A program made the translations under genes and the position numbers. From Azolla caroliniana (Eukaryota; Polypodiophyta), in assembly GCA_043228905.1 (NCBI GenBank), contig JBHGNT010000018.1:6758001-6822000 (forward strand): DNA of 64,000 nucleotides. The letters are read 5' to 3'. The notes below the pieces were generated by a model. It saw only the letters and a list, made by a program, of their open reading frames with translations. It was not told the DNA's origin and ran no database searches. Of the stretch, positions 17,781 to 28,762 are shown piece by piece (position 1 is the first letter of the stretch; each line of letters begins with the position of its first letter).

Positions 17781-20338
17781 GTGTTCTATGGGAGCACGCT
17801 ACAACGACTTGAAGAGCTCACGGAAGATACAAGCCAGGGAGATCGGGTAGTCCCGGTGGAATCGGTGGAGATGTATGAGATCATTGCGAAAATGGGGCTA
17901 GATGCGCTCGGCAAAGAAGAAGCAATGGTAAGTACGAAATACAAGACCGTGGAGAAGAAGGTGAAACCGGCCGCGGGACCACTACCCGCCGATAGCGAAC
18001 AAAAGAGGAAAGAAGACTCAGGAGATCCGACACTTCGAAAGTCCGTGGATATCGGACATGCCTTCCCGGATGAGACCCGGAAGAAACTTCGGATCGGTGG
18101 AGGTGGTTTCCTTTTACAAAATGAAGAAGAAAGATTCGGTGGGATGTTGGAACAACATGGGAAAGCATTTGCATTTACATCGAAGGAGATAGGGTACGTT
18201 GATCCGAAGATAGTGGAGCCGATGGTGATCTTCACAATTGACCATGTGCCATGGAACCTGAAGCCGATTCCGGTGCCGCGGGCGCATATTCCCAAAATCA
18301 TCAACTTGCTCAAGGAGAAGGTGGCGATGGGGATTCTAGAGCCATCAAACGCTCCGTACTCAAATCGATGGTTTACGGTTCTGAAGAAGAATAGGTCACT
18401 CTGATTTATCCAAGACTTGCAACCGGTGAACAAGGTCACGAACCGGACGAATTTGCGGAAGAATATGCCGTTCGTGCAATATATTCCATCGGAGACCTAT
18501 ACTCAGGGTATGACCAATTCCAACTAGCCATGGAAAGCCGAGACATCACTACCATGCGGACACCGATAGGATTAGTCCGTATGTGCACACTACCACAAGG
18601 AGCGACAAATTCGGTTGCACATATGATGAACGCGATGAACAAGGTGCTTCGAGATTGCATTCTAGAGATAACGATGCCGTTCCTAGATGACATTCCGATG
18701 AAAGGATGCGCGGTAGAAGAACAAGATGAAACTATGGATGATCGGGGATGCCGAAAGTTCGTAGTCGACCATATTCGTGATTGCGAGAAAGTGCTTCGAA
18801 AGTTAGAAGATGTGCACCTAACACTTTCTGGAGAGAAATTAGCATTCGGACAAGAAGAAATATTGGTAGTCGTCCATCTATGCGGGCCCTATGGCCGAAG
18901 ACCGTCACCAACCAAGATCGATGCGATTCAAGCTATGAAAGAAGTATGCGAGTCACAATCCGAAGTCCGAAGGTTTCCTGGAGCATGTGCATTCTACCAC
19001 ATATGGATTCCGCACTATGCACATATTGCGGACCCACTCTATCACTTGTTGCGGAAGGGTAAGAAGTTCGAATGGAAACTGGAGCATACCAAAGCCGTGA
19101 AGAAGCTCAAGAAATCACTATGGAGGGCAAAATCCGGTTGGATCATCAATCAATCCAACTCGGATGGTTCGCGATATCCGATCCGATCCGGAGCAAAGGT
19201 TCTCAACGAAAGACAACGCGGATATGTACAAGTCAAAAACGAATTATGGGGAGTCGTGTCGGCAATCAAATCGGATCGAGATTATTTGATCGGAGCCGAA
19301 GTAGTGATTGAAACGGATTGTCTTCCGATACTCGGGATGATGCGGTGTTGCACGATACCGGATGTGGCTATGCTAAGGTGGATTGCATATGTTAAGTCCC
19401 TTAATCCGGAGGTACGACACATCTCCGGAAAAGACAAGGCGGTTGCGGATATGCTATCAAGGGCACGGTTCGGAGATGACATAACCGAATCCGATAATGA
19501 AGAAGTTTCCGAAGACTACTTTGCTTCGGAGCACATATGCCGGGTGAACGTAATCCGAGAATTCCGGGAAGAAGAATACGAGGGAGAAAGCTTGTTGATC
19601 GGGAAAGTGCTACAAGAAATCGAGGAATCATCAAACAATAAAGAGAAGAGAGCCGAGATCCGAAGTAAGAAGCGGCAAGTCCGAAAGTTCTTCTTGAAAA
19701 ATGGATTAATATGGAGGGAGCTGAAAAGACCAGATGGCATACCACTTCGGGTAGTCGGGACGAAAGAGCAACGAAACCGGATAATGTCCGAATTTCACGA
19801 ATCCGATTGGGCTGGACATCGAGGAACATGGGCAACTTCTGTGAAAATCAAACAAAAATATTGGTGGAAGAACATGTACAAAGATATAACGGAGTTCACG
19901 GAAAGCTGCGAGAAGTGTCAAATCTACTCCGGAGTTCGACACCGAGATGAGTTACATCCGACATTCTCACCGACAATCAACTCCAAGTGGATGGTCGATA
20001 TTGTAGCCATGCCAACCGGGATTGGACAAAAGAAGTACTTGGTGTTAGCTAGGGAAGATCTCACAAACCAAGTAGAAGGTCGGGCGCTACGAAGGAAGAC
20101 ATGTTCTGCGGTGTGCCAATTTCTTTTGGAGGAGGTGTTTTGCAGGTACAGGTGCGTAGGACAAGTGATTGCGGATCAAGGAGAACTTGACTCAGACAAA
20201 GCTAGGGGATTCTTCGCCAAACATGGAGTTCGGTTAACACTGACAACGGCATACAATCCGGAAGCCAACAGGAAGATCAAACGAGGACATAGTCCGATCG
20301 TCAAAGCACTTGCCAAAGCATGCAACACAAAGCACTGA
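17781..20338 (+). pseudogene. Gypsy B reverse transcriptase, RNase H and integrase
   Basis: The first frame (17781-18404) gives the RT lead-in (FAFTSKEIGYVDP, VPRAHIPKIINLLKEK). After a stop at 18402-18404 and frame changes, the frame 18530-20338 (602 codons) holds LPQGATNSVAHMMNAMNKVL, the catalytic FLDDI (YxDD box, intact Asp pair), RRFPGACAFYHIWI, and RNase H with ELWGVVSAIK and VIETDCLPILGM, then RHISGKDKAVADMLSRARF. The integrase zinc site HESDWAGHRGTW..CEKCQ and core (WMVDIVAMP; VIADQGE; TAYNPEANRKIK) follow. The expected Glu of the DDE triad is followed by K-rich changes. The FLDDIPMKG/GATNSVAHMMNAMNKVL signature is unlike chromoviruses or Athila. Confidence 0.85.
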
Positions 20339-20340
20339 CT

Positions 20341-20656
20341 ACGACCACGAAAGATTGAAGAAGGAGATTGGGTGATTGTCTATGACAGTAGTTTGGATCA
20401 TCAACATACAACGATACGGAAGTTCGCGAAAAGGTGGTTCAGGCCATACGAGGTTCGGAAAGTTTTCGACAACGGAACTTACCGACTATGCAAGTTGGAT
20501 GGAACAGTACTACGGGTGCCTATAGCGGGGAAACGGGTGAAGATTTTCAAGAAGCGAACTGACAAAGAACCTTATGTAAGCTTAAACAAGACCGACAACG
20601 AGGAGCAATCGGACAAAGATCGTGGTGATGCGGAAAGTGAAGAAAGTGGTCTTTAA
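20341..20656 (+). pseudogene. Gypsy B integrase C-terminal domain
   Basis: After a frame change near 20340, RKIEEGDWVIVYDS and KRWFRPYEVRKVFDNGTYRL are visible, the usual 'G-D-V..W.GP..V..' beta-barrel end of gypsy integrases. The tail is acidic. It is followed by a conserved stretch (about 20728-20766) that also precedes the 3' LTRs of elements C and E. Confidence 0.75.
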
Positions 20657-20766
20657 CTGATAATCAACATACGGGAAGAATCAGAGAGTGCTACGGATGA
20701 AGAGGAACAACGAGCATCGGGAACTTCGGCACATACCGGAGGATGTGCGGGTTTGGAGGGGGCGAG

Positions 20767-21506
20767 TGTCGTAGTGTAATTCGTACACTACGTGAAAATT
20801 ACATTTTTGTCGCTCCGGATGGAATCGGCAAGGAGGAACCGGTAAGAACCGGATCAAGCAAAACCGGCAAGATCGGATAAAGAAGGCCGGTGAAAGTCTC
20901 TCACCGGATGAAGAGACAAATTTGTAAATAGAAGAAAAGATCGTTTCATGCATAGGGCAGGATTTGAACCCTATACCTCCATGTTAACAATTTTTAAGCC
21001 TTACCACTATACTAGCATATTATGAATTTTAAAGTTATATTAAACTTTATCCCATGTAAATATTCTAGATATGCATGGAACAAAAAGTTATTCATGCATA
21101 TACACTTGAGTTAAAAAGAAAAAAATGGGATAGAAAGCTAATCATGCACATGCAGTGTGCATGAAAACTAAAGTTAGGAAAAGCATGATGCTTGCATGTG
21201 ATATACTTAGACTCTTCCAACACTATATAAGGAAGAGAGGAAGATGTATAGAAGGGGTTGCTTATTTTACAAGGGTTGATTAATATAATATAATCGTGGG
21301 ATTCACGAATTTGCTAACTATTTTTCTCTCTTAATCTGAGTACTCACTAATACACTATACTCCTGGGATTCACGAGTTTTTCATATCTTTTTTTCTTACA
21401 AAATATTTCATATTCTTCATTGCCTTAGAATTTCTTTTCTCCTAGTCCAAAACCTCAATGGTTTCCGCCCGACTCACGCAACGATCCGGAGCCGAAAGGC
21501 ACGACA
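20767..21506 (+). repeat. Gypsy B 3' LTR (740 bp)
   Basis: Starts TGTCGTAGTGTAATTCGTAC after the polypurine tract GGAGGGGGCGAG, and ends GGCACGACA at 21506. The same ending occurs in the element E 5' LTR (about 42435). It has a TATA-like region around 21220 and two 'tgggattcacga' repeats (21299 and 21364). Antisense tRNA-like boxes lie at about 20958-21018. Confidence 0.8.
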
Positions 21507-21528
21507 CCGTATTATGGTAACGTTCTTC

Positions 21529-21864
21529 CTAAAGGCCTTGGTCATTTCGGCGGTATTGTCGTTGTGGTTCCATACGGCGAACTGTCAGCGTGGCCCTGTT
21601 CAGCATATTATATTCGCACTGGTCCACCGTATGCACTCGTGAATGGCAAATGGGGCAATGTATCCGCATATTACAATCCACCGCGGAGTGCCCTGAGTTC
21701 AAGCAGATTGTGCATTGAATGGCCTGGCGGAACCGATATTCCTCGTCTTGGGGCAACGCATGCCGAAGCGATGCCATGGATAATCCTTCATCCTCGTCTT
21801 CTAGTTCGAGCTGCAATGCCCGCTCGATAACCATGTTCGTCGTCTCGTCCTTCACATTTTCCAT
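21529..21864 (-). pseudogene. Gypsy A gag, zinc-knuckle part
   Basis: Minus-strand frame with two Cys/His clusters, CTICLNSGHSAVDC and CPICHSRVHTVDQC, both CCHC-like. This is the nucleocapsid part of gag. The frame runs into the insertion edge of gypsy B and resumes at 15621. Confidence 0.75.
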
Positions 21865-22082
21865 AATTAGTGTAGTCTTGAGGGGTCGTCCTAACGCTGC
21901 AAAAAATGTGTCCTTAGCCTCGTCCTCCGTCGGAACGCGTGTGAGTTGACGTCGTAGGCTCTGAAATCGCAGACTGAAATCAGCAACAGACTCTTTCTAA
22001 AGTTTTCTAATGGTGTAAAGTGGTAGATAATCTCACACTGTGGGACACTCCAATGGAAGAATCACAAAAATGACGATTGAAG

Positions 22083-22310
22083 CTAGTCAAACGTCGCAAA
22101 TGACATGATATTGAGTTGGGAATGCCAACGAGCAACGCGGTCGTCCAAGGTTATCCTGAACTCGGCGATCTTCGATGTGTGCGCTTCCACCTTCGGAAGT
22201 CGTTGTGCCATGTGATTAGCGTTCCAAACGTTGAGGAACGACCGAATGTGGCTCGCGGCGTCGGTTTCACCGTTGAAATGGGGGTAGGAGAAAGTCATGC
22301 TGGTTGCGAC
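22083..22310 (-). pseudogene. Gypsy A gag, retrotransposon gag domain
   Basis: MTFSYPHFNGETDAASHIRSFLNVW and FRITLDDRVARWHSQL match the Retrotrans_gag pattern (FxGxxDP..hl..F...., then L.G.A..W...L). The region between this piece and the zinc knuckles (21865-22082) continues in other frames. Confidence 0.75.
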
Positions 22311-22617
22311 GGTTGTGTTGAGAAAGGGATTATTGATGCTATCAGGGTGAGGCTTTTGTGAGCCTTTGTAACTCTAGCTTGATCCAGTGGTGATAAGGCT
22401 TCCTGCCCGATGCCACTTTGCTTCGTGAGCATGGATTCTACCGTATACTCCAGGAGAGAAGGGGCGCGGTCACTGAGGCACGGTTTTCGCGCAACGCGTT
22501 TTTCTGTCTATCAGGTGACTGACCTGGTCAGTGGTCAATCTTGTCGAGTGGGTTCTCTATTATGTTGGCGGCTAGACATCCGTCCCTTGCTGCTCGGTTG
22601 TGAGGGTTAACAGATCA

Positions 22618-22629
22618 CCAGGCGTGCCA
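22618..22629 (-). promoter_or_regulatory. Primer-binding site of gypsy A
   Basis: The minus strand reads TGGCACGCCTGG four bases from the LTR inner end. It has the expected TGG start (complement of a tRNA CCA end). I cannot assign the tRNA. Confidence 0.55.
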
Positions 22630-22633
22630 AAAG

Positions 22634-23099
22634 TGTTGCCAGTTAGGAACATGGCCTACCGTCAGTCCTTCGAGGTAGGTATCTAGGTGATCGTGGTGCA
22701 AGGGTAGGATCTTGTGTAGCACATGGAGCGTATTGACTTATACCGTTAGAGTGTGTTTACTAAAGGCATAAAACTTGAGACGGCTACAATCGAGCTCCTA
22801 ATGTGCTTAACTACGTACATGTACTCCTTTTACACGCTTACGCTTAAACTATCACACAGAGACAACAAAGAAGAGCCCAGAGATAAAAGACGGAGCTCAA
22901 AGAAGACAGAAACTATATTAAACGACTGTGCTCAGAAATGCGGTAACCCTTTACAATGTTCATATGCCCTTTATATATATATGGCCTAGTCGGTTACGTT
23001 TCCCTCGTGAACCGTTACACGTGTTACTTCAACGCTTCTATTATAATTAATATGCCTCTTTATCCTGCGTTATTTACGTTTGTCCTCTTATGGAGGACA
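22634..23099 (-). repeat. 5' LTR of gypsy A
   Basis: The minus strand begins TGTCCTCCATAAGAGG at 23099 and ends CTGGCAACA at 22634. A TATA box (ATATATATATAAAGGG, about 22970-22985) sits at the expected distance. It is adjacent to the PBS. There is no partner LTR in the window. Confidence 0.7.
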
Positions 23100-23558
23100 A
23101 CACAAGTGGAGATGGTGGCAGAGTCGAGAATGACAGAGTCAACCAGAAAAACAAGGCCAAGAACTGGACATGGTCTGATGTGGTAAAAGGCCTGAAGATC
23201 GAGGACGAATTGGAGACAGCCAATTCAGACAAGAGATGGAATGAATCAGAGGCACCCAATTCAGAAGAGGTGTTTGATTCGAATAAGCCGGATCAACTGA
23301 AGCCCAAACGGACAAGGAGGCAGCATAAGTCAACATCGACACGGAGGAACCGACGGGTCGAGAAGCGCCGGAGTCCCAACAGCGAAGGAGCTGAGATGGG
23401 CCTTATGAGCAGACAAGCCGACCGAGAAGGTCGAGGTGTGCGGGACCGGACGGGTCGAGGAGCGCGAGCAAGGTGAGAAGACGCTAGAAGAAACCAACTA
23501 CAAGGCTCGGCAGACACTAAAAGAGTGATTCGACCTCAAGTTGAGCTTGAGAGGGAGT
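23100..23558 (+). pseudogene. 3' internal remnant of a copia-like element with polypurine tract
   Basis: One 128-codon frame (23090-23476) is charged and low in complexity with no recognised domain. The end (EETNYKARQTLKE, then GAGCTTGAGAGGGAG at 23544-23558) looks like the 3' end and polypurine tract of a copia element just before an LTR. A shortened second version of the final segment occurs at 23977-24090. Confidence 0.45.
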
Positions 23559-23970
23559 GTAGCGGACAAGCTCAACCCGATCCAGATCAGCTAAATAACT
23601 AGAGCCGGATCGGTATCCGGAACGGAGAATCGGATAGGTATCCGCAACCATGAGCCGAATCGGATTGTAACCGGTAGGCCATTAAAGGTCTATGGATCTA
23701 GCCTAGTACGTAGGCATATTCCTTGGAGTTAGTGTCAGTCGCTCGTATGAGCATTGAGGTACATGTCAGTCCTTTAAGCACTTGTATAAAAAGTGTTCTG
23801 TAGGAAATTTGTAGGTAGAAAGTGTTATTTTTTGAATTAAGTTTATGTTGTTCTGCTCTCTCGCTCTCTCTCTCCCATGTATTCAAGTTTTCCATTAAAC
23901 CTCCACTTTGTGTTCTGTTGGTATTCGGGCTAGCCGGTTTTGTCTTAGCTTTAGCACAATATCTTTTACA
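23559..23970 (+). repeat. Copia LTR (family of copia 1), first copy
   Basis: Starts TGTAGCGGACAAGC after a polypurine tract and ends ATCTTTTACA. It has the TATAAAAAGTG core promoter (23785-23795) and CT-rich U5 (23855-23875) shared with the LTR at 24091-24534 and, in reverse, with 4725-5153. Confidence 0.7.
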
Positions 23971-24090
23971 GGAACCAAATGGGTCGAGGAGCATTGAACC
24001 AGAGGGGACGTGGGAGGAGGGACCAGACCAGACGAGGATCGCGAGCAAGGCGTGAAGGCGCCAGGAGAAACTGGAGGTTGGAACCGTTGA

Positions 24091-24534
24091 TGTTGACACA
24101 ATGAACATGGGTCAATCGTCTTAATAAGCCGAAAGTCGGATCGGACATTGGTCGATCGGCCAGGTCCGAATTAGTTGAATAAGCCGTAAGACGAATCGGA
24201 TGGTCAAGTTGGGTGGAATCCAACATGCCGTTAGGGAGCCTATATGCCTAGTTTTAGTAAATAGGCCTATTATAGGCTAATTAGTGTTAGACTCACTTAA
24301 TGAGCGTTAAAGTATGTGTCAGTACTTTTGTTGGTGCTTTTGAGAACTTTTATAAAAAGTGCTCTATGAGCACATTTGTATGTATTGAGTCATTTTTCTT
24401 GTAATAGAATTTGGTTTGTCTACTCACTCAATCTCTCTCTCTCTCTCTCACCCCATATACTTTATTCTTTGTTGTTGTCTGGCTAAGTCAGTTGTGTCTA
24501 TTGTTCATAAGCTTCCGCACGCTATTCCTTTACA
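24091..24534 (+). repeat. Copia LTR (family of copia 1), second copy
   Basis: Starts near TGTTGACACAATG, carries TATAAAAAGTG (24351-24361) and a CT microsatellite (24432-24450), and ends CTTCCGCACGCTATTCCTTTACA. No PBS follows, so it is either a 3' LTR or a solo LTR. With the 23559 copy it forms an LTR / 3'-internal / LTR array. Confidence 0.7.
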
Positions 24535-25135
24535 AAAGTCTATAGGAATCCTACAACTAAACATTCTATAGTACAACTCCAAAAGATTGATCAAGTCAAG
24601 CATTCTTTTCGTTTGCATCTTGAACAAGATGCACATAAATCAACCACAAATAGCCATCACCTCAACTCTTCCTTAGAGAAACCAAGGTTTCATGTTGGAG
24701 ATTGTATGTGGCTATTAAAATGTAACATGACTAGGTCATGCAACAAGTTAGATTATCAATGCCTTGCACCTTTCGTAATAATCAACCTAAATCAATCATG
24801 TGACATTTTGTTTAGATCTCCCTTCACATACGCATCTCCACCCTATGTCCCACATGCCACTAATGGAAGATTGTGCTTTGAGTCCCGTTCTAGATCAGAT
24901 GGTTTCAGTCATGCAGTCATGCGTCTCACTCAACTAGAATTTGAGGTCAAAGTTGTTTTGAACTCCAAGTTCATGAGTAACAAGTTATACTACCACATAA
25001 ATTCATTATTTGCCAAGTAATTGGACTTGGGAACTTTTGGGGAATCCTGCTCATTCTAATAAAGTAACTTAATAAACCAAGTTCCCATCATGCATTGCAA
25101 CTTGGGAAACTCATGATTGAAGGAGGATGTTGTCA
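24535..25135 (+). pseudogene. Chromovirus integrase C-terminus with chromodomain-like tail
   Basis: The frame 24613-25020 contains FHVGDCMWLLK, NKLDYQCLAPFVI (usual KLDYQRLGPF.I) and, near the end, FEVKVVLNSKF..NKLYYHI, the start of a plant chromovirus chromodomain. After the TAA, TWELLGNPAHS continues the chromodomain. It is a short 5'-truncated, mutated fragment with no LTR identified. Confidence 0.75.
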
Positions 25136-28100
25136 TGAGCATACTAAATGCATGACTAGGACTATTATATGCATGGAAGATCTCAATGTTGTCAAACCAT
25201 TAAATTCAACACTAGTCTTTTACATAATCTTGTAGCTCTATTTTTTCTTGCCTACAATAAATTTCTTTGTCATTATTTTGTTTTCCATTTCTAATTTGGC
25301 GTAGTTTTTCATTTGGCCCCTTGACAATGCATACAAATTTCCATAACATAACAATGATACAAATGAGTTGCAATATGTCTCTCGTGTGAAAACTTATCAT
25401 AATAGAGGTGAATTTTAACATTCAGATTGTTAACCACATTTGAAGTTTAATTCTATATAGCGAACAACTCAAACGTAATGTCTTTAGGAGACTCATTCTT
25501 AAAAGAAATATCTTTTGTAAAGCCTAAAACCAATTAAAACATGTTAAAGATTAACTTTGAAATAACCAAGAGTAAAATTATTGTTCTTGACAACCAATTA
25601 CAACGATACGCCTAAGGTAATTTGTTTTAGACTTAGTATTGGTTGTATCCTCTTTGAACTGTGATACATTTAGCGACAATGGGAACTTCAAAAATATAGG
25701 TTTAGTGCATCAATAAACATGTGCAAAAAAAAATCTTCTTCTATTTCCTACACCCACATTTTTTAAATTGCCTTTGAAATAGACTTTCTTGTATAAGTAA
25801 ATATATCATGTTAGAAGCTCCAAATGAATATTTATTAAAGAATTGATGAACCCATTTGTAATCAATGAATACCTAGATAAATAGATTGATTGACTTGAAA
25901 GTAATAACTTGGCCAACACAAGAGCCACGATAGTAGTTTCTTGTTTAAGGGACTCTTATACATCCTAGTAAATAACTTAAGGCATTCAAAGTTGAAGATC
26001 ATGCGGTATCCGACACATGGAAATTTGATCCATACGGAGGAGCATAATAGAAGAATATGCTAACAAATATTCTGATGAGCACATAGAAATGTACATATAA
26101 TTCTTACTTTAATCCGACCCACAAAAGAATAAGTATCGTTATCCCCAATCTTCTTAAAATATGAGGCACCCTCTGGTTTTCTCAAACATTGTATCTTCTT
26201 TCGAGGCTTTTATGGATCAATTTGTGAAATGGTTTTTGGAGTATTGTGTAACTCAATGTTTTCTTTAAATGGACTACTTTTGTATTGTATCCCATAACAT
26301 GTGGCATGGACATCACTATGCAACTAATTGTCATGTTGTATGCATGTCATCGCTCTTACAAGGGCATCCCTTTCTAATTTCATGAAAAATAAAAAAGAAA
26401 TAATCTTAATCTAAAATAGAAACTAATAACCAAACAGACTTCAACAAGTATATTATTTTGTGGAGTCAACTTTTGAGACTTAGAAACTCGAAAAAACAAA
26501 ATGCTAGGTGGAAAAGGCAAAAACTTTGTGTAATGTCTCTTCAATTTGGTTAAATTTACTTTTTCACGCCCAATATTATAATGTATTTGTTAGTTGCAAT
26601 TTAATGTGGACATGGTATTGTTTATAAGGGAAACCAAATTTATAGCAAGGCTTTTGTAGATATACATATAGATCTAGGAACTATGTGTTGGTAAATGAGA
26701 ATTAAATGTCTTTATTGGCCCCAACACTTAAGTTTTTGAGGACATAATATTGCAATGTTATAAAAGATCATGTATTTACAAGTATTTTATCTACTTTTCA
26801 TAGATAAAAATATGTTGACCCATGATGAGGTCAGCCAACTCTGTATATGATCGTGGCTGTTTGCAAACAATGGTGGGAGCAACAAGCTTATGTTTCTAAA
26901 CACGATAACACTTTCGCCTACACACAAAGCTCAAACGATGTAGCCAAAGGGCTTGTCATCATGCATTAGATGTTTCTAGTAGACTTTGAGTTTCTTTAAA
27001 CAAGGATAATGCACAAGCCCCCTACTTGAAGTCCATTCGAAGAGTGATAACTAAGTTGGGATTCCAACCATGAACCGCCAACATGTGTGAGGGTTTGGCA
27101 AACATGTTCTAGGATCACTTGTTGTGAGTTAGAGTTGCTAACAAGTATTTCCAATACGATTCTATCATGTCATATCACAATACACTTTGCCCAGCCCTAA
27201 TTACCTTCTACATGAAAACCCATTGTTTGAATATAGTTGCCTCATATATTTTAAAGTCTCTGTTCCTATCTGTGAGGCGGGTGGTTCAATAGAGTGTAAG
27301 AAGGGACATGTTTTTGCGGAAAGATTTTGTTGCTCACATAGCACAAGGCCAAAATAAAAAGTAGCTTTATAAGCTTGCTTGCGTAGCTTGAGAGGGAGAC
27401 CACACTCTCTTCCCTAGAAGGAAAAAGCACCCATTCATTCATTCAACCTTTGATTATCATTCAAATTAAGTCAAAAAGTGAAGGAAAGGAACAAATTAAA
27501 CAAAAAGTAGCCATAAGAAGGTAGGGGGCATATATTTATTACATAATAATAAGGTGTGCATCAAACCAAGCAAATTCCATGTGCCTATTGCTAAGCTATC
27601 AAGAAAAAGGTAGTAAAATGAGCACAAATGTGTCTGTGAAGGATTTATATCATTCTATACTAGAATCGGTTACATTTTGTTAAGACACACATTATACACC
27701 TTTGGAAATCCCGTCTTTCTCACCATTGGAGAGACACCACAGATGTTTGATTAATGGAGCCAAAAGTAGGAATGAGGAGTAATCTAGTACGCTTGAGCAT
27801 TAATCAAAGACTCCTTTCCTTTTTCTTCTTACCTTTTTCTATAAGTCACCTTCTAGACATATATAGAGAATTTCAAAAAGAGCATGAAACCCTCTTTCGT
27901 GACTCTCCTCGATCTTTGTGTACCAGTAAAGAATAATGAGCCTTTAATAGCACGTGTAGAAACTAGGTTATAACTATACACCACAAATATCAAAGAGGTT
28001 GACACCATTACCAACGATTGGCATGCTAACTTTTGTCGCAACAAGGTCTGAATCGCATCAAACTTTAGATACCTCGTAGGCAACACTGATCATCGTAACA

Positions 28101-28620
28101 AATATTTATTTATGTTGCACTAGCAATCCAGTATAAGAGCCAACAACCTCGGCAAATTCTAGTTATCTGTTAGGCCAAAATCTTGCTGATTCATCTATCA
28201 CCGACAAAAAACACATGTTTGGGGAAAACCCAAAAAAAATTGCCAAGTGCTCTCAATTTAACCAATAAAAATATCATGAGGTGATAGCATACAAAAATAA
28301 GCCTTATATCTTTTTTACAAGCCTTTCCATTCTTCTATATTAGTCCATGTTTTTGGAAGAACCCCCCCCCCCCCCCTACACCTTTGGCATGCTCTAGAAG
28401 AACTGTGATGGGAAGCCAAGTAAGCATGACAAGAAGAGAAAAAATAAAAGTCAAGGTAAGAAGGTATATACACATAGGGAGAGGACTCCTTTCGCCGATT
28501 CTTGTGTTGTCAATAACATCCCACTGTGGAGCGTAAGTGGGCACCAAAAAAAAAAAGAATGATGGACCTCCGAGGTTTCAAAATTCTCTAGGTGATCTAG
28601 GGGGGATCTAAGGTTTAGGG
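25136..28620. other. Gene-poor AT-rich stretch
   Basis: I see no convincing reading frame, splice pattern, RNA gene or mobile-element hallmark here. Short ORFs (27754-27936, 28335-28547) have no recognisable content. A C15 homopolymer lies at 28362-28376. This is probably old, unrecognisable transposon debris between the copia/chromovirus block and the ACR gene. Confidence 0.6.
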
Positions 28621-28659
28621 TTCCAATGTTATGATGTTATGATGCTAGTGTTTTCAAGA

Positions 28660-28762
28660 GTAACACTTGATCAAGCCAAGGCTATGAAGGGGGATCTAAG
28701 GTTAAAAGGGGGGTTTTAGTGTTATCATGAGTAAGACTTGATCAAGCCAAGGCTATGAAGAA
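28660..28762. repeat. Partial tandem duplication of the ACR 3' end
   Basis: The segment 'tgatcaagccaaggctatgaag', which encodes the last codons of ACR at 28739-28760, recurs about 70 bases further downstream of the gene at 28668-28689, together with a 'gggggatctaagg' repeat (28599, 28690). Confidence 0.75.

Larger units (their letters stand above)
15622..21506 (+). mobile_element. Gypsy B, plus strand, nearly full length, nested in gypsy A
   Basis: Layout: truncated 5' LTR (15622-15985), partial gag, protease, RT, RNase H, integrase, polypurine tract ending at 20766, and 3' LTR (20767-21506). The 5' LTR lacks U5 and the PBS, and the first part of gag is gone. The gypsy A gag frame lies on both sides. 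The two flanks (TCGGT / CCGTA) do not form a clean 5-bp duplication, so one edge may be rearranged. It shares its pre-LTR terminus with elements C and E. Confidence 0.85.
12241..23099 (-). mobile_element. Gypsy A, minus strand, 3' truncated, hosting a TRIM and gypsy B
   Basis: Order on minus: LTR (22634-23099), PBS, gag (22300-22083), zinc knuckles (21864-21529), [gypsy B inserted], gag tail (15621-15388), [TRIM inserted], spacer, protease (13846-13634), RT (12947-12245). RNase H, integrase and the 3' LTR are absent at the 12241 break. Domain order and the protease and RT signatures (DGGSG; VDYRKLNAVT; FLDEF) place it in the non-chromovirus (Tat/Athila-like) plant gypsy group. It is heavily mutated and cannot be mobile. 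Confidence 0.8.

Noticed and set aside
17786-18439. 217-codon minus-strand frame
   Set aside because: Antisense to the gypsy B RT lead-in, whose motifs are clear on plus.
15622-21506. Clean 5-bp TSD for gypsy B
   Set aside because: TCGGT and CCGTA do not match as direct repeats; not claimed.
22753-22989. 78-codon plus frame and its neighbours
   Set aside because: Falls within the LTR of gypsy A; no domain.
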